Shown: in pieces, positions 1-5,737 of the stretch | Numbering within the stretch: position 1 is the stretch's first letter | Layout of the letters: each line of letters starts with the position of its first letter | NCBI GenBank assembly: GCA_900770895.1 | Contig: CAAGMF010000030.1 | Coordinates: 1-5,764, forward strand | Reading direction: 5' to 3' | From: an uncultured Mitsuokella sp. | Lineage (GTDB): Bacteria; Bacillota; Negativicutes; Selenomonadales; Selenomonadaceae | DNA length: 5,764 bases | Position numbers and translations under genes: made by a program | The notes under the pieces: model-generated | Databases searched by the model: none | Seen by the model: the letters and a program-made list of their open reading frames with translations, nothing else | What the model was told of the DNA's origin: nothing

Positions 1-2217
1 CTGGTTCAGCACCGTCCGGACATTCGGATTGCTATTGTACTCATCCCAGGCCGAATACCCGCCATGAGCGTAGTAGTTCAGGACTTCCTCCGCCCGCAGG
101 CCGAATATGACGCAGTTGTCATCGCCGCCGACCGCATCGCGGATCTCGACATTGGCACCGTCCATCGTTCCGAGCGTTATCGCGCCGTTCATCATGAACT
201 TCATGTTGCCTGTGCCCGAAGCTTCCTTCGAAGCCGTTGATATCTGCTCGCTGACATCAGCAGCCGGATAAACAATCTCGCCGATGGATACGCCGAAGTT
301 CTCGATGAACACGACCTTCAGCATATCATTCGTCGCCTTATCAGCATTGACTTTGGCTGCGACTGCGTTGATGAGACGGATTGTCTCCTTCGCGATGTAG
401 TAGCCCGGTGCCGCCTTGCCGCCGAAGAAATACGTCGTCGGCGTCATTTTATAGCCGCTGTTGTTCTTGAGCTGGTCATACTGCCACATGATGTGCAGGA
501 TGTTCATGAGCTGGCGCTTGTAGGAATGGATGCGCTTGACCTGGATATCGAATATCGTATTCGGATTGACGATGAGGCCGTCATTATGCTCCTTGACATA
601 GGCAGCCAGCGCCTCTTTGCGGATTTTCTTGACATCGCGCAGCTTGGCGAGGAACGGCTTATCGTCGACATAATCGTTGAGCATGCTGAGCCCCTCCGGG
701 TAACGATGCCAACGCCGGGTTCCGATCGTATCATCGATGAGGTCGGACAGCGCCGGATTCGCGCCCATGAGCCAGCGGCGGTGCGTGACGCCGTTCGTCT
801 TGTTGTTGAACATGCGCGGGGCATATTCATAGAAGTCATGCAGCGTCGTTTCCTTCAGAATCTCGGTATGGATGCGGGCCACACCATTGACGCTGTGGCT
901 GCCGACGACAGCCAGGCGTGCCATATGCACCATGCCATCCTGGATGATGGACATCGCATGTACTTTGTCCTCGTTGTTCGGATAGCGCTCGCGCACTTCC
1001 TCGAGCCAGCGGCGGTTGATCTCATCGATGATCATATAGATGCGCGGCAACAACGACTTGAATACGTCGATCGGCCATTTCTCCAGAGCCTCCGGCATGA
1101 TCGTATGGTTCGTGTAGGCTATGGTCTTGCGCGTGATATCCCAGGCCTCATCCCATTCGAGGCCCTCCTCATCGACAAGGATGCGCATGAGCTCAGCCAC
1201 GGCTGTAGCCGGATGCGTATCGTTGATATGGATGGCGATCTTCTGATCGAACGTATGGATATCCATCCCCGTCTTCTTGTAGTGGCGCACGATGCTCTGC
1301 ACGCCAGCCGATACGAGGAAGTACTCCTGGATCAGGCGCATGCGGCGCCCCTCATAGGTGCTGTCATCCGGATAGAGCGACGTCGTGATGCTCTCGACGA
1401 AGTCACGGTACTGATGTTTCTGCTGGATCTGCTCCTGGGTCAGATAGCCATAGTCCGAGAAATCACGGTTGACCTCGGCATTCCAGAGGCGCAGCGTATT
1501 GACCGTGCTGTTGTGGTAGCCTACGATCGGCACATCGTACGGCACAGCCATGACCGTCATCGGATTCTCATAGACGAGCTTGAGACTGCCGTCCGGCTGC
1601 TTCTTCATGTAGGCATTGCCGTTGAATTTGACCTCGATGGACTTATCCGGCTTGCGGTACTCCCAGGCAAAGCCATTCTTGAGCCAGTTGTCCGGTATCT
1701 CGACCTGGTTGCCGTTGATGATTTTCTGCTCGAACAGGCCGTACTGATAGCGGATGCTGCAGCCATGGCCCGGCAGACGCTGGGCAGCCATGGAGTCGAT
1801 GAAGCAGGCTGCCAGGCGTCCGAGACCGCCATTGCCGAGGCCGGCATCCGGCTCCTCCTCGAATGTCTTCGTCAGGTCCAGATGGAAGCCCTCGAGAACC
1901 TCGCTGACAGCCTCCTCGATGCCCAGATTGATGAGGTTCGACTTCAGCAGGCGGCCGATAAGGAATTCGATGGAGAAATAATAGATCTGCTTCTCCTGAC
2001 GCTCCATATATGTTCTGTTCGTCTTGATCCAGTTGTCGGATATGAACTGTTTCGCTACCGCAGCTACCGTCTGATATATCTCGTTAGACGTCAGCTCGGA
2101 TATATCGCGTCCCCACATGATATGGGCTGACGACACGAAACGCTGCTTTATATTTTCCTTCAGCTTTTCATATTCGCGGTCTACCTTCTTATTCGCAGTT
2201 CTCTTTTCTCTAGCCAA
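1..2217 (-). CDS. glgP: Glycogen phosphorylase (alpha-glucan phosphorylase, GT35), 3' end missing
   Basis: Cytoplasmic PLP-dependent enzyme that removes glucose from the non-reducing ends of glycogen using phosphate, giving glucose-1-phosphate. I translated it without a break from a TTG at 2217 to the window edge: 739 residues, whereas the family is about 800-840, so roughly 75-90 C-terminal residues lie beyond base 1. Visible signatures: EPDAGLGNGGLGRLAACF (residues 122-139); an INDTHPA block; NGVTHRRWL; VKRIHSYKRQ (560-569), in which R562 and K567 match by position the phosphate-contacting Arg569/Lys574 of rabbit muscle enzyme; and SGTGNMKF, whose K673 is the PLP Schiff-base lysine. The first in-frame ATG (2118) would cut 33 residues off the N-terminus. 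The TTG has an ideal SD 8 nt upstream, and an in-frame GTG at 2226 overlaps that SD and is unlikely. It is the third gene of the glgC-glgD-glgP run. Identity is very secure; whether the natural substrate is glycogen or maltodextrin is inferred from the neighbours. Confidence 0.97.
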   Translation of the reverse strand, partial: MAREKRTANKKVDREYEKLKENIKQRFVSSAHIMWGRDISELTSNEIYQTVAAVAKQFISDNWIKTNRTYMERQEKQIYYFSIEFLIGRLLKSNLINLGIEEAVSEVLEGFHLDLTKTFEEEPDAGLGNGGLGRLAACFIDSMAAQRLPGHGCSIRYQYGLFEQKIINGNQVEIPDNWLKNGFAWEYRKPDKSIEVKFNGNAYMKKQPDGSLKLVYENPMTVMAVPYDVPIVGYHNSTVNTLRLWNAEVNRDFSDYGYLTQEQIQQKHQYRDFVESITTSLYPDDSTYEGRRMRLIQEYFLVSAGVQSIVRHYKKTGMDIHTFDQKIAIHINDTHPATAVAELMRILVDEEGLEWDEAWDITRKTIAYTNHTIMPEALEKWPIDVFKSLLPRIYMIIDEINRRWLEEVRERYPNNEDKVHAMSIIQDGMVHMARLAVVGSHSVNGVARIHTEILKETTLHDFYEYAPRMFNNKTNGVTHRRWLMGANPALSDLIDDTIGTRRWHRYPEGLSMLNDYVDDKPFLAKLRDVKKIRKEALAAYVKEHNDGLIVNPNTIFDIQVKRIHSYKRQLMNILHIMWQYDQLKNNSGYKMTPTTYFFGGKAAPGYYIAKETIRLINAVAAKVNADKATNDMLKVVFIENFGVSIGEIVYPAADVSEQISTASKEASGTGNMKFMMNGAITLGTMDGANVEIRDAVGGDDNCVIFGLRAEEVLNYYAHGGYSAWDEYNSNPNVRTVLNQ

Positions 2218-2225
2218 AAAAGCCA

Positions 2226-2234
2226 CTCCCCTTT
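2226..2234 (-). promoter_or_regulatory. Shine-Dalgarno of glgP, supports TTG start
   Basis: Minus-strand AAAGGGGAG, with 8 nt between its last G and the TTG at 2217. It is a strong anti-16S match at good spacing. No ATG lies within 90 nt downstream in frame, so this site decides the unusual start codon. Confidence 0.8.
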
Positions 2235-2263
2235 GTAAAGCAACGCGGTGATCTACCACTGGG

Positions 2264-2320
2264 AAAATAACAGGGCCGCTGTACTCAAAGCTCCATAGCT
2301 CCCTGCCAGCACAGCGGCCC
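2264..2320 (-). terminator. glgD-glgP intercistronic hairpin, possible leaky terminator
   Basis: A perfect 10-bp inverted repeat, GGGCCGCTGT (2273-2282) and ACAGCGGCCC (2311-2320), separated by 28 bases. On the minus-strand transcript it begins 12 nt after the glgD stop and is followed by TGTTATTTT, a broken T-run. The stem is strong, but the long loop and interrupted T-tract make it a weak or partial intrinsic terminator. It could instead be an mRNA-stabilising or processing structure that sets the ratio of glgCD to glgP. It lies about 30 nt upstream of the glgP SD and does not cover it. Confidence 0.5.
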
Positions 2321-2332
2321 GACACTAACTGA

Positions 2333-3439
2333 TCAGATAACTACGTTCTTCGTGACGATCAGGGGGTAGTTATCTGCACCCTTGAGCCATTTCTCACGCG
2401 TTATCACTACATTCTTATCACAAATAACATTCTCGATGAGCGAGCCATCCTGTATATCGCACTTCTGCATGATGATGGAATTGCGGATCTTGACGTCCTT
2501 GCCTACCTTGACGCCGCGGAAGAGGATGCTGTTCTCGACCTCGCCGCGCACGACGCAGCCATTCGCGATCAGGGAATTATTGACCTCGGCGGTCTCCTTG
2601 TACTGCACCGGCACCTCGTCCTTGACCTTGGTCTCGATGCGGTTCTCGCCCATGAACAACTCGGTCCACACCTCGGGCTTCAGCATATCCATGCTGGCCT
2701 TGTAGTAGGCTCCCGTCGAATCGATATGCGCGACATAACCATCATGCTCGTAGCCATATATATTGTACTGCGAAGCGCGCCGCAATATGCCGTCGAGCTG
2801 CAGATCCGTGCCGCCATGCTCGTAGGTATCGCGTATCATATCGACGAATACTTCCTTCTTCATGATGGCCAGTCCCATCGCGACCTTCGATCCATCATAC
2901 ACGGCCGAGCGCTCGGCGATGTCCGAGACGAGGCCATTCTCCTCCGTCTCGAGCACGATGTTCGTACCAGTCTTCTCACCGTTCGCCGTGTGATAAACGA
3001 GCGTCATATCGGCTCCCGTATTCTGATGGAACCTCAGCAGTTCATTGAAATCCATATTGTAGACGAACGAACCGCTGGCCAGCAGCACGTATTCCTGACT
3101 GCTGTGATTGAAGAAATCGATATTGTAATAGAAATTCTTCAGGTCGCCGCGATGCTTCGTGTGCTCCTCCTGATGCGGCGGCAGATAGAACAGTCCGTCA
3201 TGACGGCGGGCCAAATCCCAGTCCTTGCCGGAACGCAGGTGATCGAGTACGGAACGTCCCTTCTCCGGCAACATCACGCCGACATTCTGGATGCCGGAAT
3301 TGACCATGCTCGACAAAGCAAAATCAATCAGACGATAACGCCCGGCGAACGGGATCGACTCCACGGCCCGCTGCTCCGTCAGTTCACGAATCAGGCTGTT
3401 ATCTTCCTGCAGGTTTATGATACCCATTACAGTCTTCAA
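2333..3439 (-). CDS. glgD: GlgD, non-catalytic subunit of ADP-glucose pyrophosphorylase
   Basis: A 368-residue homologue of GlgC, the usual length for Firmicutes GlgD, with an N-terminal nucleotidyltransferase-like domain (about 1-250, PFAGRYRLIDFALS at 30-43) and a C-terminal left-handed beta-helix (about 280-360, hexapeptide-like repeats). The catalytic features are lost: the GGxGxRL nucleotide loop is replaced by NLQEDNSL, the metal-binding aspartate of SGDH is serine (SGSF, S124), FEEKP is absent, and the second metal aspartate (GlgC D245) aligns with H238. In studied Firmicutes, GlgD is inactive alone and modulates GlgC in a heterotetramer; the same role is inferred here. The start is TTG at 3439 with GGAG 9 nt upstream; the next ATG, four codons on, would be too far from that SD. 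It follows glgC after 51 nt, in one operon. Identity is secure; the regulatory role rests on the family. Confidence 0.95.
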   Translation of the reverse strand: MKTVMGIINLQEDNSLIRELTEQRAVESIPFAGRYRLIDFALSSMVNSGIQNVGVMLPEKGRSVLDHLRSGKDWDLARRHDGLFYLPPHQEEHTKHRGDLKNFYYNIDFFNHSSQEYVLLASGSFVYNMDFNELLRFHQNTGADMTLVYHTANGEKTGTNIVLETEENGLVSDIAERSAVYDGSKVAMGLAIMKKEVFVDMIRDTYEHGGTDLQLDGILRRASQYNIYGYEHDGYVAHIDSTGAYYKASMDMLKPEVWTELFMGENRIETKVKDEVPVQYKETAEVNNSLIANGCVVRGEVENSILFRGVKVGKDVKIRNSIIMQKCDIQDGSLIENVICDKNVVITREKWLKGADNYPLIVTKNVVI

Positions 3440-3448
3440 TTTTATCCA

Positions 3449-3463
3449 CTCCGTTCTAACGGA
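3449..3463 (-). promoter_or_regulatory. glgD ribosome binding site inside a small hairpin
   Basis: GGAG (3449-3452) precedes the glgD TTG by 9 nt and decides that start. The arms TCCGTT and AACGGA (3450-3463) form a short stem-loop on the transcript, with the 3' arm overlapping GGA of the SD. A 5-bp stem with a 4-nt loop is the likely fold. It could dampen glgD initiation until ribosomes arrive from glgC, but the stem is weak and this is inference. Confidence 0.5.
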
Positions 3464-3468
3464 CTATC

Positions 3469-3489
3469 ACCAGCGGTATCCGCCCTGGT
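3469..3489 (-). other. Hairpin directly after the glgC stop codon
   Basis: ACCAG-CGG (3469-3476) pairs with CCG-(CC)-CTGGT (3480-3489): eight base pairs with a 2-nt bulge and a 3-nt loop, starting two bases after the glgC TGA. No T-tract follows, so it is not a terminator. It could be an mRNA-stability or translational-coupling element, or chance. Confidence 0.4.
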
Positions 3490-3490
3490 C

Positions 3491-4645
3491 TCAGCCCACT
3501 CGCTTGCTGCTATCTTCGGCACTGACCTTCTCACCATCAGCAATGACCGTTATGGTGCCGAGCTCGCCTGTCACCTTGGCCCCCGGCTCCACTTTTACAT
3601 TCTGGGCCAGTATGGAGTAATCCACGACAGCACCATCGCCGATGACCGTATCCGGCATGATGACCGAATTCGTGACCTTGGCACCCTTGCCGACCTTCAC
3701 GCCCGGGAATATGACCGAATTGTAGACATCGCCGAGTATCATGGAGCCTTCGCTGATCATGGATTTCTTGACTTTGGCCTCTGGTCCCACATAGTGCGGC
3801 GGCATCGACGGATTGGAGGAATAGATCTTCCACTCACCATTGAGGTCGAACGGTGGCTCATCCTGCAGCAGGTCCATATTCGCCTGCCAGAGGCTCTCGA
3901 TCGTGCCGACGTCTTTCCAATAGCCCTCAAAAGCATACGAGTAGAGCCGTTTCTTGTCGGCGAGCATCTTCGGAATGATGTTCTTGCCGAAATCATGGCT
4001 CGACGTCTCATCTTTCGCATCGTCAAGCAGATATTTCTCGAGTACATCTTTATTGAAGATATAGATGCCCATCGAGGCCAGATTGCTCTTCGGCTTTGCC
4101 GGCTTCTCCTCAAATTCATTGATGCGGCCGTCTTTATCGGTATTCATGATACCAAAGCGCGGGGCCTCCTCCCAGGGGACTTCGAATACGCCGATGGTGG
4201 CATCAGCCTTGGCCTTCTTGTGCGCCTCGAGCATCCAGGAGTAATCCATCGTATAGATGTGATCACCGGACAGCACGAGTACATAGTCCGGATCGTAGAG
4301 GTCGATGAAATTCAGGTTCTGATATATCGCGTCAGCGGTGCCGCGATACCAGTCTGCCCCCTTCTCACGGGCATACGGTGGCAGTATGAACACACCGCCA
4401 TTCTTCGTGTCGAGATCCCAGGCGCTACCTGAGGCGAGATAATTATGCAGTTCCAGCGGGCGATACTGCGTCAGTACGCCGACCTTGTCGATGCCGGAAT
4501 TCGCACAATTCGACAGTGGGAAATCAATGATGCGATACTTACCACCAAACGGCACCGCTGGCTTAGCGATCTTCTTCGTCAGTGCCCGCAGCCGGCTGCC
4601 CTGTCCGCCGGCCAATATCATCGCCAGGCATTCTGTCTTTCTCAT
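3491..4645 (-). CDS. glgC: Glucose-1-phosphate adenylyltransferase (ADP-glucose pyrophosphorylase catalytic subunit)
   Basis: Catalyses ATP + glucose-1-phosphate to ADP-glucose + pyrophosphate, the committed step of bacterial glycogen synthesis in the cytoplasm. 384 residues, close to other Firmicutes GlgC (about 380). The N-terminal nucleotidyltransferase domain carries GGQGSRL (13-19), the AKPAVPFGGKYRIIDFPLSN block (27-46), WYRGTADAIYQN (99-110), SGDHIY (126-131; D128 corresponds to the catalytic Asp142 of E. coli), FEEKP (178-182; K181 corresponds to the glucose-1-phosphate lysine Lys195), SMGIYIF (191-197), SHDFGKNIIP (216-225) and GYWKDVGT (241-248; D245 is the second metal ligand). A left-handed beta-helix with hexapeptide-type repeats follows from about 285 to 370. 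The start ATG has AAGGGGG 7 nt upstream. It is the first gene of the glgC-glgD-glgP run, behind its own promoter. All active-site positions checked are intact, so it should be the working subunit partnered by GlgD. Confidence 0.98.
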   Translation of the reverse strand: MRKTECLAMILAGGQGSRLRALTKKIAKPAVPFGGKYRIIDFPLSNCANSGIDKVGVLTQYRPLELHNYLASGSAWDLDTKNGGVFILPPYAREKGADWYRGTADAIYQNLNFIDLYDPDYVLVLSGDHIYTMDYSWMLEAHKKAKADATIGVFEVPWEEAPRFGIMNTDKDGRINEFEEKPAKPKSNLASMGIYIFNKDVLEKYLLDDAKDETSSHDFGKNIIPKMLADKKRLYSYAFEGYWKDVGTIESLWQANMDLLQDEPPFDLNGEWKIYSSNPSMPPHYVGPEAKVKKSMISEGSMILGDVYNSVIFPGVKVGKGAKVTNSVIMPDTVIGDGAVVDYSILAQNVKVEPGAKVTGELGTITVIADGEKVSAEDSSKRVG

Positions 4646-4652
4646 GATAAGT

Positions 4653-4659
4653 CCCCCTT
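4653..4659 (-). promoter_or_regulatory. Shine-Dalgarno of glgC
   Basis: Minus-strand AAGGGGG ends 7 nt before the ATG at 4645. It is strong and confirms the start. Confidence 0.8.
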
Positions 4660-4688
4660 GTATGAACCGCAGCTCCCGACATCCCTCA

Positions 4689-4707
4689 AAAGCCAGAAAA
4701 CTGCTTT
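4689..4707 (-). other. Small hairpin in the glgC leader
   Basis: AAAGC-(C)-AG (4689-4696) and CTGCTTT (4701-4707) form 7 bp with one bulged base and a 4-nt loop, inside the predicted untranslated leader of glgC. It is A/T-rich and modest in strength. The minus strand continues TTGAGGG and not with a T-run, so I do not call it a terminator. No known riboswitch or leader motif was recognised in the leader (about 4646-4775). Confidence 0.25.
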
Positions 4708-4777
4708 CGCTACTTTATTCTTATTGTTTTAATTCGCCATAAGCTTCAATTTCCCTTCAAGCTCTGTACCATATGTC

Positions 4778-4796
4778 CGATATTTTACGATATTTT
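4778..4796 (-). repeat. Tandem 9-bp direct repeat over the glgC promoter
   Basis: Minus-strand AAAATATCG occurs twice (4788-4796 and 4778-4786) with one base between, a 10-bp period close to one helical turn. The promoter-distal copy fills the spacer and the other covers most of the -10 hexamer, so a regulator binding here would compete with RNA polymerase. It could also be chance in an A/T-rich stretch. Confidence 0.35.
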
Positions 4797-4811
4797 TCGT
4801 AATTTTGTTAA
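4782..4811 (-). promoter_or_regulatory. Sigma-A-type promoter for glgC
   Basis: Minus-strand TTAACA (4806-4811) and TAAAAT (4782-4787), each matching 5 of 6 consensus bases, with an 18-nt spacer. Transcription would start near 4775 and give a leader of about 130 nt before glgC. The -35 box is built from the end of the upstream terminator's T-tract. A weaker alternative is TTGAAG with AATAAG (18-nt spacer) nearer to glgC. The call is by eye and untested. Confidence 0.55.
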
Positions 4812-4854
4812 AAAAATAAGATGACCCCTTACTAATCAAAGCATTAGAGTCATC
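4810..4854 (-). terminator. Intrinsic terminator of the amidase/membrane-protein unit
   Basis: On the minus strand GATGACTCT (4846-4854) pairs with GGGGTCATC (4820-4828), nine pairs including two G-T wobbles, followed at once by TTATTTTTTT. The 5' arm lies within the last codons of the small membrane-protein gene, so the terminator overlaps the coding end. The plus strand lacks a T-run after the stem, so it acts only leftwards. It separates the cell-wall pair from the glycogen genes. Confidence 0.75.
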
Positions 4855-5177
4855 AGAAAAGCTCCTATAAACAGTGCAATGGAGCACCCCTTCATGGCAT
4901 TGCTGACAGATTCGCCGTTTTCCTTGAATACCTTGCGGGCCAGCGGCCGCAGGATGAACAGCAGATACGCAGCACAGAAAATAACAAGCGGTACATCAGC
5001 CGTCCCGAGACCGTACAGGAGTACGATTGTCGCCAACACGATACTGGCCCGCTCGCCGCGCGTGAATCCCTTCTTCTCCTGTGGGTGAAGCGCCTCATCG
5101 TGAGCCGCCCGGCTCAGCGGACGCCCCATATCGTCAAACTGCTCTTCCTCATCATCAACGAACCATCGGTAACGCAT
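4836..5177 (-). CDS. Small membrane protein of unknown function (about 3 TM)
   Basis: I do not recognise a family. 113 residues from the ATG at 5177. The reading frame is open for a further 28 codons, but those lie over the amidase coding end and are arginine/glycine-rich with no matching SD, whereas GGGGAAG sits 7 nt before the chosen ATG. Residues 1-43 are hydrophilic, with an acidic run (DDEEEQFDD, 8-16) and then basic residues. Hydrophobic stretches lie at about 44-58, 62-76 and 97-113, with a basic loop (RPLARKVFK, 77-85) between the second and third. By the positive-inside rule that loop should be cytoplasmic. The gene starts 4 nt after the amidase stop, so the two are probably co-transcribed and translationally coupled. 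A holin-like partner of the amidase is conceivable from size and position but unsupported by any motif; a housekeeping membrane protein is equally possible. Confidence 0.75.
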   Translation of the reverse strand: MRYRWFVDDEEEQFDDMGRPLSRAAHDEALHPQEKKGFTRGERASIVLATIVLLYGLGTADVPLVIFCAAYLLFILRPLARKVFKENGESVSNAMKGCSIALFIGAFLMTLML

Positions 5178-5181
5178 ATAC

Positions 5182-5737
5182 TCACTTCCCCAGATGCTGG
5201 TGCAGCGGCCGCCCGGCCTGCCCAGCCGTCTTTCCCGCCTGATCGGTGCGCTGCGGAGCACGCCCCTTGCTGGCCGGCATATCCGTCGGAGCGAAACTGT
5301 TATCGCTGTCAGCCGTCCTCGGTCTCACCGTGCCGAATACAGCTGCACTGCCATCGATGAGCTCGCCCAGCCGGTGATACAGATTCTCTCCCGGGCAGGC
5401 CGTCGCATTGAAATCACGATGACCGAATACCGTGCGGCGGGTAGGTGCGAAACCATAAAAAGCACAGAGGCCGGCGATGAGCCGGGCAGCCGACTGCATC
5501 TGCGCTTCATTCGGCTGCGCCACCTCGAAGTCGCCTACTATATTTATTCCTACCGTGTGCCAGTTCTGTCCATAGCAATGCGCACCTACAGCCGACAGCG
5601 GACGTCCCTGCTCGATCGTACCATCTTTGCGGATGACATAATGATAGCCGATACCTGCCCAGCCATTAGCCAGATGCCACCGGTGCACCGTGGCTGCTGA
5701 TACGTCAGCATTCGTATTGCCGATATGATGTACGATG
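5182..5737 (-). CDS. N-acetylmuramoyl-L-alanine amidase (Amidase_2/PGRP fold), 5' end missing
   Basis: Zinc amidase that cleaves the bond between N-acetylmuramic acid and the L-alanine of the peptide stem in peptidoglycan. Genuine sequence gives 184 residues, numbered here from the first complete genomic codon (Ile, 5736-5734). The catalytic domain (about 1-128) shows VHHIGN (H3, first zinc ligand), GIGYHYVIRKDGTIEQGRP (28-46), GINIVGDF (63-70) and FGHRDFNATACPG (H106 and C114, the other two ligands, spaced as His122/Cys130 of T7 lysozyme). A 55-residue polar tail rich in Ala, Arg, Gly and Gln follows, with no recognisable wall-binding repeat. The domain normally has residues before VHH, so the true start lies outside the window. 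The frame can be extended into a GTG at 5754, but those six codons (M-C-S-S-D-L) are adapter. It could be a phage-type endolysin or a cellular amidase. No signal peptide can be judged because the start is absent. Confidence 0.93.
5185..5191 (-). promoter_or_regulatory. Shine-Dalgarno of the small membrane protein
   Basis: Minus-strand GGGGAAG, 7 nt before the ATG at 5177 and lying within the last codons of the amidase gene. It fixes the start and implies coupling with the upstream gene. Confidence 0.7.

Noticed and set aside
493..2130. A 545-codon open frame on the plus strand opposite glgP
   Set aside because: Same opposite register to glgP, with no SD or domain, while the minus-strand frame encodes an unmistakable phosphorylase.
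2726..4432. A 568-codon open frame on the plus strand opposite glgD and glgC
   Set aside because: It is in exact codon-for-codon opposite register to both glgC and glgD (position 1 faces position 3). Stops in that register need TTA, CTA or TCA codons in the sense genes, which these genes largely avoid, so a long shadow is expected. The product has no recognisable domain, and the frame crosses the intergenic gap only because both genes share a frame.
4445..4742. Plus-strand frames of 85 and 95 codons across the glgC start and leader
   Set aside because: They are antisense to glgC and its leader, overlap each other and show no recognisable motif.
4646..4775. Possible riboswitch in the glgC leader
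   Set aside because: The leader is long enough for one, but I could match no known aptamer core and see no alternative terminator. Only one weak hairpin is visible.
5178..5261. 28-codon N-terminal extension of the small membrane protein
   Set aside because: It overlaps the amidase coding end in another frame, and the real ATG at 5177 has a strong SD.
5194..5700. A 168-codon plus-strand frame opposite the amidase
   Set aside because: It lies wholly within a gene with clear zinc-ligand motifs on the other strand. Its composition is typical of a shadow and no ribosome binding site was seen.
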